The notes beneath the pieces were generated by a model that made no database searches, was not told where the DNA came from, and saw only the letters and a list, made by a program, of their open reading frames with translations. Both the position numbers and the translations under genes were made by a program. 64,000 nucleotides of DNA. Source: an uncultured Saprospiraceae bacterium. GTDB taxonomy: Bacteria; Bacteroidota; Bacteroidia; Chitinophagales; Saprospiraceae. The DNA is taken from positions 1 through 64,000 of the forward strand of contig CALLMH010000001.1 of assembly GCA_938007965.1 (NCBI GenBank), read 5' to 3'. Positions within the stretch are counted from its first letter, which is position 1, and the number at the start of each line of letters is the position of its first letter. Positions 8,858-19,211 of this stretch are shown piece after piece.

Positions 8858-11800
8858 TTATTTCATCAAACTTACATTTCCCCTTATTGCATAATCCACT
8901 TGATTTATACATATCACTCTTAGTGTATATGCATAGACATCAGGGGCTAGCATTTCACCTTTGTATGTACCGTCCCATCCCAGCGATTGATCTTTTGAAA
9001 CGAATACTTCTTCACCCCATCTGTTGAAGATGGTGAGTTCCATGGCATCGATAAAGTTACTTCTTAAGAAAAGTACATCATTTACACCATCACCATTGGG
9101 AGAGAATGCGGTCGGTAGAAATACGTCTGAATCATCGCACTCAGGTAACCTTACGACTATCGTGATCTCATCCGTAGAAGTACATCCCATCTCATCAGTA
9201 ATAGTTACAGAGTATGTGGTTGTCTCTTCAGGACTTACTGTAATCTCTTCGTCAGATGATCCATCACTCCACTCGTACATATAAGTATCTACGGCATCGA
9301 TCACAAATATAGTCGTCTCTTCACCTTGATTGATCGTATCACTATTGATGCCTAAGTCGTTTTCAGCATCGAGTTCTATAGTGAAACTTGTAGTTGTAAT
9401 TTCGTAAGTATTCACAATTTCACAGCCAAGTTCGATATCCGTAATCGTAACAGAAAACTCTTTTCCCTCTGCAGCGATCAAGGTTGGACTTCCCGTATCA
9501 CCGCCACTGACTATACAATCCTCTGGACTCCATTGGAAAGTAAATCCTTCATTGTCATCGTTTACGATGAGTTCTATCTCCGTTTCTTCTGATTCACAGA
9601 ATATTTCTGGAAAGTCATCTTCTATATCAAATTCGAATGGTGTGACATTAATCGTATCCATTTCAAAGCATCCATTAGGGTCTTCGGCTTTCAGCACTAG
9701 ATCGAAAGCCTCGGTAACTGGTAATTCAATATCTGGACCAATCTGTATCGTATCCCCTTCAATATTACACCAGATAAAAGCAATGTTATTGTCGGGTGAA
9801 CCTGCCATGAGATTGACATTTGCATCAAGACATATGATCTGATCGTCGATTGGGTCGATTGAGATATCATCATTGACTGTTACGGTTTTGATCACATCTT
9901 CAAATGGACAGATGGCTGTAGCATTAGATAATGTGACTTCATAAACTCCTGGAGAAGGATAAGTATAGCATGGCGCTGGATCTAAACTTACATCATCTAA
10001 TGTAGTCATATCTCCGAAATCCCATGCTGGAAAACCAACATATGTGCTATCAATGTCGAAGCAAACTGTAAATTCTCCACATTCTGATAATTCAAAATTA
10101 AAATCTACGACAGGGTTATTCATAATGGCGAATGATACAGTATCAGTCACTGCACATCCTGTAGGACTAGTAGCCGTAAATATTAGATCAAAATCATCTG
10201 TTTCATTCATTCCGACTCCGACCAAAGGCATATTGGTATCTCCTCCTGATAAGATATGTACATCATCTTCCCATGAGAACACCAATGGTCCTTCGCCTTG
10301 ATTGAATACCGTATATGCAAGACTATCTCCTGGGCATATATTAAACGGCTCAGCGAATAACAAGTCAAACTGGAATAATCTAACATCATAAGACAATATC
10401 AAGTCGCCACAGGTCTTATCAGTGAATTGTACATAGTAAGTAGTAGATATGCCATCCAAACCTGTGTTTAAAGTATCACCTTCAAATAAGATATTTGTGA
10501 AATCCTCATCAAGCGACCACTGATAGGTTCCTATTCCTGATGCTCCACTCGCTATCAGCTGAACATTGGAATCACATACTATACTGTCTCCCGCTATATC
10601 GAATTCTTGAGAATCTGCAATGACCACATTGATAAATGTATCCAAAGAACAGAAATCATCAGAAATCGTAACGTTATATGTAAAGTCTTCAATTCCTATA
10701 ACTTGTGCAGTACTGCCATCCATAGGATCTGTAAAGTGTATTCCTGTAAGTGGTGACCATTCATATGTCAATAATGGATTAGGATTTGCTAATAATGGTA
10801 CTGTATCACCTAAGCATACACGAACCGGATCACCATTGAAAATCACATCAAATATATCTGATAAGATTACAGTATGTTCCGCAAATGGATCCGCACATGA
10901 TTCTCCGGTAAATCTTACGTAGAATGTCTGAGCTTGTCCACTAAATGAAGTATTCAGATTAACGCCTGTAAAAATTATTTCATCAAAATCAGAAGTCAAC
11001 GACCACTCAAATTCTCCTTCTCCGATACCTCCTGCAGCTGTTAGATTCACTAATCCATCACAAGTAATAGAATCTCCAGATATACTTAGATTCTCACCAT
11101 CCAATACTGTGACCATAAACGATGAATCTAGCGTACAAAGTCCGTCTGTAACGGTCACCATAAATGTACCGTCCTCGGTTCCGATTAGACCTGGATTAGC
11201 ATTGCTAAATGGTGGGTCAAATGTTAATCCCCCTTCTGGACTCCAAGTATAATCGAAGTCACTATTGGGACTACTGACGAATGGCACCGTATCACCAATA
11301 CAAATGACCATAGCATCCGCATCGAATGCTATATTCGCAAATGGCCCTGGGATAAAGGATTCTGCAATAAGGTCTCCACACCCATTATCAAATTCGACCA
11401 ATAATTCTAGAGTGATAGTCGAGTCCTTTGGTATATTGACTGTGAATGTCTCCATATCTCCTGTCAGTACTTCTCCACCAACAGTCAAGGTCCATGAAGT
11501 ATTTTCTACAGTATAATCTGGATTCCCTTGTGAGGAAGTACTGGTAAATGTCAAATCAACTGTTCCATCATCTGGACATCCGACTGGCTCGAGTATATAA
11601 GATGCTATAGGAACGAGATCTTGTATTGTTATTTCTTTGGTTATAGTTGCATTACATCCTCCACCAAAGTCGACATCTAATGTAACTATCAAAGTATTTT
11701 CATCAATTACGTCATAAGTGAAACTAGAGTCTGTAAACATTAATTCTATATCACCATCTTCAATAGTCCATGCATAACCTACAGGAGTATCGAATAGGTT

Positions 11801-13327
11801 AATAGCATTTGAAACATCGCCAAAAGCGATCGTAGCTGTTCCCAATTCTGGACATGAAGCCAACTCAAAAGTAAAATCCGCTAAGTGATCAAAATCTGCC
11901 ACTGGTATTGTGTCGAGACGTGTCTTTTTACATCCAGTACTTGATTCAACTTGTAGCTCTATGATAAGATCTGATGCATCAATATTCAGATTTACAACAG
12001 AACTATTAAAATTTTGGGACGATCCGTCTTGAGTAATCGTCCATTCTGCTCCTGTGATTTCGAAACCTTCCTCTGGTTCTGTCGATCGATCTATGAGTCT
12101 GATTGAATACCCTCCATCCTCATTACAGGCTTGTATTTGTAAGTTATAGTCGACATCAATATCTGAAGATATAGCTGCTATTTGCTGTATCAATGTGTCA
12201 GAACAAGCATCTGCACCCCTAGTAACTATGAGTCTAACGTCATATACACCTGGTTCTGCATACGTATAATTAGGCTCAAACTCTGTAGAGATAAAAGATG
12301 AATCTGTATTGGGAAAATCAAAATTCCATTGGAAACTCGAACCTCCAATGCTTTCGTTAGAAAAGGCGATATCAGGACCATCACAGTTGCCCTCATTGGC
12401 CTCGAATATGGCAGTCGGTGGCGGACTACAGATTCTCACATTGTATTGAAAATCTCTTCTCACTTCACCTATCTTTACGCCGTCACGATATTCTTCTACA
12501 CACACGCCGACCAAGAACTGTCCCACTAAATTGGGCGAACCAGTCATCAATCCTGTCTCCGAATCAATCTGTATTGGCTGACCTCCCAATAGATTATCAA
12601 GGCCAAATGGAGGCTTCCACTGTACTGGATCAAACGGAACATTAGGGACCGGTGTCGGATTTAAAGTATCACCCGCTTGGAATGGAGTACATAATCGATA
12701 AACCAGAGAATCGCCATCTGCATCTACAGCCGAATGATCAAAATTCACATCTTCATTAGCACATACATATACTGGTGCCCATTCTACAAAATTGGGGCTA
12801 CTATTGTTATTGTTAAGCGCTTGGACCTCAGGGGTGATATTGGTTGTCCATGTGGTACCAGTATTGAGTGGTTCTAGAATATTCTCTAGTGTCTCATTCC
12901 TACAGCATCTTTGGTAAGCTAAAATATACCCATTCCCTCCTGGATTAAAAGGAAGTCGTACGACACCTCTATAGGTAGTCTCTTCAACACACACCTGTGT
13001 ACCTTCGAAACCACAATCACTTCGAATAATCTGATTCAATGTATCACTGGGATTAAAATCCATACGAAATCGTCCGTTTGCCCCGATATTCGTTTGTAAA
13101 TTACCGTTACCATTAAATACATAGACGGTTGCCTGATTTTCAAATTGAGCATCCAAAGCACCTAGGAGACAATCTCTTCTAAATGTCAATAACACTTCAT
13201 ACCGATCATTGACGACATGTCTATACTTAAGTTCTCCACCCACGACATGCGTAGCTTTCATATCTGTAGCACTAAATGCAATAAAGAATATTGCACATAG
13301 AACAATTTTTATATTATTTGTAACCAT
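8858..13327 (-). CDS. Giant PKD-domain surface protein with gliding-type (CHU_C) C-terminus
   Basis: About 1,489 residues from the ATG at 13327, which gives a signal peptide (MVTNNIKIVLCAIFFIAF...). The open frame continues 30 codons upstream but that leader is polar. The mature start THVVGGELKYRH is common in this class. Two clear PKD-like domains carry the W.FGD/W.FDFP and YTYxxPGVY patterns (about residues 300-385 and 1080-1160). Between them lie many Ig-like repeats of roughly 90-110 residues, each with paired cysteines (SxTCDGxVNLTAxGG..G.xEWSL). The last 90 residues (FLPTAFSPNGDGVND, FNRWGEEVF, GWDG) are a type B T9SS sorting domain. It is most likely an adhesin or matrix protein carried out by T9SS, last gene of the operon with the SprF- and OmpA-like genes. 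Confidence 0.88.
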   Translation of the reverse strand: MVTNNIKIVLCAIFFIAFSATDMKATHVVGGELKYRHVVNDRYEVLLTFRRDCLLGALDAQFENQATVYVFNGNGNLQTNIGANGRFRMDFNPSDTLNQIIRSDCGFEGTQVCVEETTYRGVVRLPFNPGGNGYILAYQRCCRNETLENILEPLNTGTTWTTNITPEVQALNNNNSSPNFVEWAPVYVCANEDVNFDHSAVDADGDSLVYRLCTPFQAGDTLNPTPVPNVPFDPVQWKPPFGLDNLLGGQPIQIDSETGLMTGSPNLVGQFLVGVCVEEYRDGVKIGEVRRDFQYNVRICSPPPTAIFEANEGNCDGPDIAFSNESIGGSSFQWNFDFPNTDSSFISTEFEPNYTYAEPGVYDVRLIVTRGADACSDTLIQQIAAISSDIDVDYNLQIQACNEDGGYSIRLIDRSTEPEEGFEITGAEWTITQDGSSQNFNSSVVNLNIDASDLIIELQVESSTGCKKTRLDTIPVADFDHLADFTFELASCPELGTATIAFGDVSNAINLFDTPVGYAWTIEDGDIELMFTDSSFTYDVIDENTLIVTLDVDFGGGCNATITKEITIQDLVPIASYILEPVGCPDDGTVDLTFTSTSSQGNPDYTVENTSWTLTVGGEVLTGDMETFTVNIPKDSTITLELLVEFDNGCGDLIAESFIPGPFANIAFDADAMVICIGDTVPFVSSPNSDFDYTWSPEGGLTFDPPFSNANPGLIGTEDGTFMVTVTDGLCTLDSSFMVTVLDGENLSISGDSITCDGLVNLTAAGGIGEGEFEWSLTSDFDEIIFTGVNLNTSFSGQAQTFYVRFTGESCADPFAEHTVILSDIFDVIFNGDPVRVCLGDTVPLLANPNPLLTYEWSPLTGIHFTDPMDGSTAQVIGIEDFTYNVTISDDFCSLDTFINVVIADSQEFDIAGDSIVCDSNVQLIASGASGIGTYQWSLDEDFTNILFEGDTLNTGLDGISTTYYVQFTDKTCGDLILSYDVRLFQFDLLFAEPFNICPGDSLAYTVFNQGEGPLVFSWEDDVHILSGGDTNMPLVGVGMNETDDFDLIFTATSPTGCAVTDTVSFAIMNNPVVDFNFELSECGEFTVCFDIDSTYVGFPAWDFGDMTTLDDVSLDPAPCYTYPSPGVYEVTLSNATAICPFEDVIKTVTVNDDISIDPIDDQIICLDANVNLMAGSPDNNIAFIWCNIEGDTIQIGPDIELPVTEAFDLVLKAEDPNGCFEMDTINVTPFEFDIEDDFPEIFCESEETEIELIVNDDNEGFTFQWSPEDCIVSGGDTGSPTLIAAEGKEFSVTITDIELGCEIVNTYEITTTSFTIELDAENDLGINSDTINQGEETTIFVIDAVDTYMYEWSDGSSDEEITVSPEETTTYSVTITDEMGCTSTDEITIVVRLPECDDSDVFLPTAFSPNGDGVNDVLFLRSNFIDAMELTIFNRWGEEVFVSKDQSLGWDGTYKGEMLAPDVYAYTLRVICINQVDYAIRGNVSLMK

Positions 13328-13439
13328 ACTTTTTATATATAAATTATACAAAGTAGAACTTGCTGTACTTACACAAGCATTATCTTTTGTATTGGTATTT
13401 GATATTTTCATTTTCATTATTTATATCTTTTAATACCAG

Positions 13440-15860
13440 TTATTGGTCAGTTATTTTTACTATTTGAACCCTTCTCTCTTTGCTAGCTCCGAGTCCATAT
13501 ACAGATTGAGACTTATCATTAGCTTTGTCACTTACATCGGATGGAGACGTTTCTTCACCGAATGATATATCAGTGATGATCAATTTCCCATTTTGCATAT
13601 ATTGTTGGAAGTAACCTCCCTCATATCTCAAGATCTCATTGGCTACACTGGATACCCTTCGCTGTCCTAGCGCTAGATTATATCTCGTATCTGCTACTGG
13701 TGAGGTATAACCTTTGATTGCGATCTCCAAGTTTCTACCCAATTCTAACTCTTTCTTGAGTGCTCTCATGAATCTCTTCAACTTTTCATATCCACCCACT
13801 ACATCTCCTTCGAAGAAAGATTCAATATTATCAGCAGCTAATTCTTTATTGGCCCCATTTTTCTTCTTGGTTCCATTTTTAATATAATCTTGCTTTTTAG
13901 CAATATAGTTAGAATAAAGATTTCCGTAGACCTCAGATGTTTCAGTCGATTTACTTCTCGGATTAGGTTGATCATTTTCAAAATATACGATTACCGGCAT
14001 ATAATCTTCTATATCGAATACTTCTAAGTACATCTTCCTCTCTATTAATCCAGGTTCGGTTACTCCAGTAAGGTCGATGATTTCGGTTTCAGTCACGAAG
14101 CCAAACTTCTCTGCAACGACCTCATATTTATATCCCAGCTCAGGATAAAAATGAAAATTGTTATTACTTTCATTGATAGCAACAGTATCTATTTCGCCAG
14201 TGGTGAGATTACGTATTGTGATCTGCACACCTACGAGCTCCTGTTCTGTTCGTTTATTGAATGTTTCAATTTTCAACTGCATCCTATTGGTCTTAAGATA
14301 GATCTTCTTATCTATTGCAGTAGACTCCGTAATACCAACAGTGCTTAAGTCTATCGTTTGGCTTTCATAAAATGGTCTGTCTACTACTATTTTATATTCT
14401 CTATCTTTTTTAACCTTGAAATAGAAATCATTACCATCTTCATTGGTCAGTGCATTTATAGTATCTCCTGTTACCGCATCTATGAGAGTTATCATAGCAC
14501 CTTCAAGTGGCTCTTTCGTGAAATCATCAAAAACCAATGCATTAAGATCTAGTATCACCTCATCATATTCTACTTTATAGATATCAAAACAACAAGCTTC
14601 TTTGGTAGGATCTAGATACATCGTACCTTCTCTATTAGTAGATAAGAACCCCTCATCTCCGGCAGCATTGAGCACATAATAAAGATCATGGAAACTACTA
14701 TTGACAGGAATTCTCATATGTTTGGGTTCGAGGTAATCTCCTTTTGATTTCTCAGCATAGTATACATCATATCCTCCTAATCCTCGTCTTCCATCAGAAC
14801 TAAAATACATAGTCCCCGTAGCTGTATGGTAGAAAGGTGTCACATCATTGTCCTTAGTATTAAACCGTTGTTGATTTTCGGGATCACTATAAGAATCATT
14901 TTCGCCGATTACTGTTCTGTATATATCTAATCCCCCTTGACCACCGACTCTGTCGGAGACGAAGTACATAACGTCTTTCATCAATATAGAATCAAATGAA
15001 ACTTGTGGTTGGGTGTTTGTTACTGAGTCTATATTGATAGGTGATGGCAATTTCTTTTGCGTTCCAAAAGAACCGTCTTCATTGACAAATCGACTGTAGA
15101 TATCACAACGTACGTCTTCGCCATTGATATATTCACAGATTGTATAGTACATCGTAGACCCGTCAGAACTGAAAGTAGTATGCGCTATTAGACTATTAGA
15201 GTCATTGATATCTCCATCTATAACCTGATTGGTCTCATCTTCTAATGTATGCAACTTAGATATGCTTCGTGCAGGAAACTCGGGAGAATCCTTTTCAACA
15301 TATTTCATTGTGGTGAAGTATAATGTCTCATCCTTTTTCACCGCCCCAAATTCAGAATATGGAGTATTTACCTCAGATTCTAACTGGACCAAATCAGCAC
15401 TTTTATCTATATCTTCTAACCTAGAAAGCGCAAATTCTATAGATTCCAATTCTTTATTGGCACTTATTGTTTTTAGAGAATCGGTGTTACTATATTCTGC
15501 GAGATACATATTATAGTAAGATTTGGCATCTTCATACCTCCCTAGTTTATAATATACCTCTCCAAGTCTGTAAGCAGCATCAGGATATTTATCTTCACCT
15601 AAAGAATCAACTACTATTTTATAATTTGAAGCCGCTATTTTATATGCTTCGAAATTTCTTGCTGATTCTGCAACTTTGAATATTAAATCTGGATTACTTT
15701 CATCAAACTCAAGAGCTTCGGAATACCACTTGAGTGCACCGTAGTAGTTCTTCTGAGCATACGCTTCGTCCGCAGCTTTGAGAAAAGCTTTTTGCGTCTG
15801 TCCCGATACGGTACTTATTGCAAATACGAATATTGCTATTATTGATATATATTTCTTCAT
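13440..15860 (-). CDS. OmpA-family protein with TPR and PD40 repeats
   Basis: 806 residues from the ATG at 15860, which gives the signal peptide MKKYISIIAIFVFAISTVSG. The longer frame overlaps the upstream gene and is less likely. Order: TPR-like helices (about 20-130), WD40/PD40-type beta-propeller repeats (about 170-420, with YFSSDGRRGLGGYDVYYAE), two carboxypeptidase-regulatory-like Ig folds (about 440-620) and a C-terminal OmpA peptidoglycan-binding domain (about 650-806, NLALGQRRVSSVANE). This arrangement is typical of the partner found beside PorP/SprF genes in Bacteroidota. It probably ties the surface protein machinery to the peptidoglycan. It lies 23 bases before the end of the signal-peptide-less extension of the adhesin frame, so the genes are surely co-transcribed. 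Confidence 0.9.
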   Translation of the reverse strand: MKKYISIIAIFVFAISTVSGQTQKAFLKAADEAYAQKNYYGALKWYSEALEFDESNPDLIFKVAESARNFEAYKIAASNYKIVVDSLGEDKYPDAAYRLGEVYYKLGRYEDAKSYYNMYLAEYSNTDSLKTISANKELESIEFALSRLEDIDKSADLVQLESEVNTPYSEFGAVKKDETLYFTTMKYVEKDSPEFPARSISKLHTLEDETNQVIDGDINDSNSLIAHTTFSSDGSTMYYTICEYINGEDVRCDIYSRFVNEDGSFGTQKKLPSPINIDSVTNTQPQVSFDSILMKDVMYFVSDRVGGQGGLDIYRTVIGENDSYSDPENQQRFNTKDNDVTPFYHTATGTMYFSSDGRRGLGGYDVYYAEKSKGDYLEPKHMRIPVNSSFHDLYYVLNAAGDEGFLSTNREGTMYLDPTKEACCFDIYKVEYDEVILDLNALVFDDFTKEPLEGAMITLIDAVTGDTINALTNEDGNDFYFKVKKDREYKIVVDRPFYESQTIDLSTVGITESTAIDKKIYLKTNRMQLKIETFNKRTEQELVGVQITIRNLTTGEIDTVAINESNNNFHFYPELGYKYEVVAEKFGFVTETEIIDLTGVTEPGLIERKMYLEVFDIEDYMPVIVYFENDQPNPRSKSTETSEVYGNLYSNYIAKKQDYIKNGTKKKNGANKELAADNIESFFEGDVVGGYEKLKRFMRALKKELELGRNLEIAIKGYTSPVADTRYNLALGQRRVSSVANEILRYEGGYFQQYMQNGKLIITDISFGEETSPSDVSDKANDKSQSVYGLGASKERRVQIVKITDQ

Positions 15861-15883
15861 GTTGTACATGTTCATGTTCGTGA

Positions 15884-16906
15884 TTAATAGATTGGACACA
15901 CCTTAAATTCTTTCAGCGGCTTCACATTCGTAATTGTATACCTAAAGTGAATTTCTAGTGCTCCTCTTCTACTGTCTTCTATTGTATTAAAATTCGTCCC
16001 ATCAATATCATAATTGGCCCCCACATAGTATTGATTGTACTCTATCGCTAATGTTGGGATTAGTGATCCTGCTGTTCTATATCCCATTCCGATATGAATC
16101 TGAGTTTCTTTTCCTCTTTTTTGACTTACGTATAGCTTGGCTAGTCCTCCTATGATGGTCTCTCTGTATGCATCTTGCATCTGCTGTAATGCATGGACTT
16201 GTATATCAAGGATATCTACTACATAAAAAGAGGCAATTCCAGTGAAGTTAACATTGATCGGTAATTTTTGATCTTCATTGTTATAGAAGCCAGCACTAGG
16301 TCGTAATAAGTGAAATGCGCCTACACCTAAATCTAATTTAGTCCTACTACTTCTTTGATATCTATAATTAAGTCCAAGTCCTGTTTCTAGAAAATATATC
16401 CTCTCTGTATCGAAGTTTTCTCCTGATCCTAAACCACTATTGAAGGTTACTCCATTCCATTGTTTATCCCATGTGAGATCATTGGGTGCAAAACCTCGCG
16501 TAGAAAAACCAACCGTTGCACCTGCTGTAATTATATTTTGTGCATTTAATATTCGACTGTAGCTTCCTGAAATATTAAGGTTACTTAGGTTTAGTCTTGA
16601 GTCTCCTTGTCTATCATGGAAAAAATTTATACCACCTGACCAAAAATATTTTTCTGACTTTTTGGGGAGGAATTTTTGATCATAAGCAGCACCTAACGTA
16701 AACCATGGTACAGGTACCCACCTCCATTGATCTCTGGTATTACCCATGAACCTTTGGTCGCCCTTAAATATCCCTGTCAATGCAGGATTTGTTGTTTGCG
16801 GGGAATTGTAAAATTGGGAATAATGCAAATCCTGCCCCACTAGCTTATCAGATGAAAAAATATTCATCGCTAGAATGGTTAATACTATGTAAATCAAATT
16901 CTTCAA
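15884..16906 (-). CDS. PorP/SprF family type IX secretion outer-membrane protein
   Basis: 340 residues with a TTG start (16906) and a signal peptide (MKNLIYIVLTILAMNIFSS). The mature start DLHYSQFYNSPQTTNPALTG is the family signature, followed by beta-barrel strands. SprF in Flavobacterium is needed for secretion and attachment of the giant adhesin SprB. PorP in Porphyromonas is a T9SS component that binds the cell-surface type B sorting domain. Here it is the first gene of an operon with an OmpA-like gene and a cargo protein with a type B domain, so it is probably the dedicated surface anchor or translocation factor of that cargo. A -7 box lies 42 bases upstream. Confidence 0.92.
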   Translation of the reverse strand: MKNLIYIVLTILAMNIFSSDKLVGQDLHYSQFYNSPQTTNPALTGIFKGDQRFMGNTRDQWRWVPVPWFTLGAAYDQKFLPKKSEKYFWSGGINFFHDRQGDSRLNLSNLNISGSYSRILNAQNIITAGATVGFSTRGFAPNDLTWDKQWNGVTFNSGLGSGENFDTERIYFLETGLGLNYRYQRSSRTKLDLGVGAFHLLRPSAGFYNNEDQKLPINVNFTGIASFYVVDILDIQVHALQQMQDAYRETIIGGLAKLYVSQKRGKETQIHIGMGYRTAGSLIPTLAIEYNQYYVGANYDIDGTNFNTIEDSRRGALEIHFRYTITNVKPLKEFKVCPIY

Positions 16907-16947
16907 ATCAAATTGTTTTTATATTAACAATTTACGTTATACGTATT

Positions 16948-16955
16948 CAAATGTA
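16948..16955 (-). promoter_or_regulatory. -7 promoter box of the SprF/OmpA/adhesin operon
   Basis: The minus strand reads TACATTTG, an exact TAnnTTTG match. It gives a leader of about 35 bases before the TTG start. No perfect -33 box was seen. Confidence 0.45.
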
Positions 16956-17085
16956 GCATAAACGTTTAAGTTATTCCTAAACTAAGAATAACTCTAATAT
17001 ATATTATAAACACAAAAACTATACTAGAAATACATCTTTAAGGTTCATAATTTTCTGTTTTAAATTCAAAACCAAGAGATTGTAA

Positions 17086-18156
17086 TCAATTGATTTTCAT
17101 ATCAAAAGCAATATTACTAACCTTAGAAGTTTGATTTCCTTCTATAGTTTCCTTTATAATCATTTCTATTGCAAGTGGGGTGGCAAAAACTTTATCCATC
17201 TTAGTTACTCTACAAAATGGGATCTGGGCTCTAGTCAACTTTGAGGACAATTCTTGGTAACTTAGTTTATTGCACGCAGTCATTAAATAAGTATTCAATT
17301 CTTTTCTTCTATCAACTCTATCCTTATTCAGGTTAAATGTATGCAGCAACTTATCCGCTAAGTTAAGGGTTTTCACTAGTTTTTCAAATTGTTTGTCTGA
17401 TCCGACAGCAAGTAGTACTGATATTTCATCATTTGTTACCATAATATCACCGTAAGGGGCGATATTAGGGTGAAGGGTCCCCATAGGTCCAGGCACATGA
17501 TTATTCATCAAGTAATTGGATGCTTGATTGGCTAATCCGCTTATAGCGGATTTATATAGTGATATTTCAAAGTAAGACCCTTTACCCGTTTTCATCCTCG
17601 TGATAACCCCTAGCAAAATAGCTTCTTTGATCTGATGACCAGCAATAACATCTATCAATGCAACAGGCATCTTCGCTATACTGTCTTCGATACCAGTCAT
17701 AGATAAGAAACCAGTCTCCGCTTGCATGATGAGATCATAACCCGGTCTAGGATCCTCATATGAGTATGCGGACAACTGCGCAAAAATAATTTGAGGATTT
17801 ATAGAAATAATTTTCTCATGATTGATATTAAGCTTCTCTGCCGTTACTTTTTGGAAGTTGGAGATAACTACATCCGCTTTCTCAATCAAAGAGACCAACT
17901 TCTGGTAGTCATCAGGATTTCCGAGATCTAAAGGCAATATTCCTTTTCCAATATTCGCACTTGCATAGTACGCACTTATTGTAGAATCCGCATCTTCAGA
18001 TGGGTGCTTCCATTGACGAGTTACATCTCCACCGATCTTACTATTCTCTATCTTGACAACTCTAGCGCCTAATTCCGCCATAAAACTCCCTGCCAAAGGA
18101 CCTGCGAGCACAGAAGCTAATTCTATGACTAGAAGGTCATCCAATATCTTATTCAT
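17086..18156 (-). CDS. CaiB/BaiF family (class III) CoA-transferase
   Basis: 356 residues from the ATG at 18156. The open frame runs 15 codons further, but the family begins with LLVIELASVLAGPLAGSFMAELGARVVKIE. The GYDLIMQAETG stretch carries the aspartate that forms the acyl-anhydride with CoA in class III transferases, followed by SMTG. These enzymes move CoA between carboxylic acids (carnitine, formyl/oxalate, alpha-methylacyl substrates). The substrate cannot be told from sequence. It is slightly shorter than most members (380-400). The flanking genes give no pathway, and it appears to be a single gene. Confidence 0.85.
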   Translation of the reverse strand: MNKILDDLLVIELASVLAGPLAGSFMAELGARVVKIENSKIGGDVTRQWKHPSEDADSTISAYYASANIGKGILPLDLGNPDDYQKLVSLIEKADVVISNFQKVTAEKLNINHEKIISINPQIIFAQLSAYSYEDPRPGYDLIMQAETGFLSMTGIEDSIAKMPVALIDVIAGHQIKEAILLGVITRMKTGKGSYFEISLYKSAISGLANQASNYLMNNHVPGPMGTLHPNIAPYGDIMVTNDEISVLLAVGSDKQFEKLVKTLNLADKLLHTFNLNKDRVDRRKELNTYLMTACNKLSYQELSSKLTRAQIPFCRVTKMDKVFATPLAIEMIIKETIEGNQTSKVSNIAFDMKIN

Positions 18157-18369
18157 TATAATTCTAGTTATTAATTCAATAATAGTGAAACGAAGTATCA
18201 AGTTACTAAACTGAGAATAAAATTATGCTTTATTTATGGTTCGAGGTATCCTTTAATCAGCAGTTAATTTTGAGAAATTTGAACTAATGTAGATCGCAAA
18301 AATAGAATCTAGTTATATGGGAAAACAGAATTTCAAAATGCACTTCATATTTTACACCGACATGAGGTT

Positions 18370-18978
18370 TTAAGTTGTAATCGTCTTCAGATAAGTGGTA
18401 AACATATTTAGTGCTTTGGTGTAGTTCTTATTATTATTGATTACTATATCTACCTGATCTACATACGGCTCTATGTACTTCTCAAATGCGGGTAGTACAT
18501 GGTGCTCATATCTGTATAAGACATCCTCGAGCGGATAATTTCGTTCTATCCGATCTCTATGAATCCTACGTATTACAGTTAGCGCACTACTAGCGTATAT
18601 CATGATGGTAAAATCGAGGAGGTTCCTTATTTCTTCATGATGAAAGATGAATAATCCCTCCACTATCAAAATATCAGTAGGCTCAAATTTGAGCATCTTT
18701 GCCTCCTTATTTGCATTGTTGAATGTGTATTCTTTACGAGTGACTGTCTCTCCATTTTTCAATTTCTTGATATCACTTACGAAACCTTCTAGGTCGATAG
18801 AAGTCGGTAGATCAAAGTTTTTGAAGCCTTTATTATCAGTAATTTGCTCTTCGCGAGGACGGTAATATTCGTCCTGAGATAGTAATGTAATGTTACTACC
18901 TGCGAATTTCTTCTTTATATCTCGGATAAAAGATGTTTTTCCCGAACCACTACCTCCTGAAATCCCAATTATGAGCAT
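18370..18978 (-). CDS. udk: Uridine kinase
   Basis: 202 residues from the ATG at 18978, the start that puts the P-loop GGSGSGKTS at residues 7-15 as in the family. The upstream extension of 31 codons is discarded. Other family marks are the SQDEYYRP stretch, the FDLPTSID motif, ILIVEGLFIF and the RRIHRDRIER lid. The enzyme phosphorylates uridine and cytidine for pyrimidine salvage. It is divergent from a concentrative nucleoside transporter gene, which fits a shared salvage role: the transporter imports what the kinase traps. Confidence 0.93.
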   Translation of the reverse strand: MLIIGISGGSGSGKTSFIRDIKKKFAGSNITLLSQDEYYRPREEQITDNKGFKNFDLPTSIDLEGFVSDIKKLKNGETVTRKEYTFNNANKEAKMLKFEPTDILIVEGLFIFHHEEIRNLLDFTIMIYASSALTVIRRIHRDRIERNYPLEDVLYRYEHHVLPAFEKYIEPYVDQVDIVINNNKNYTKALNMFTTYLKTITT

Positions 18979-19211
18979 ATAAATAAGTTTGAAACGAATA
19001 GATAACCGCAGCACAATAATACGATTTTTCGAAGATGTACCTATACATCTGTTATAATAATGAGATTGCATTTCATATAAAATGAATTTCTATTGAAAGT
19101 TAAGCACTTATATATGTTTATATCTACACAATCCACAGTAGCAACAAATTCTTGCCGAAAACTCTAAAAATTAACTTACTTTGTCATAATTATAAAAACA
19201 ATCAGAGATCA

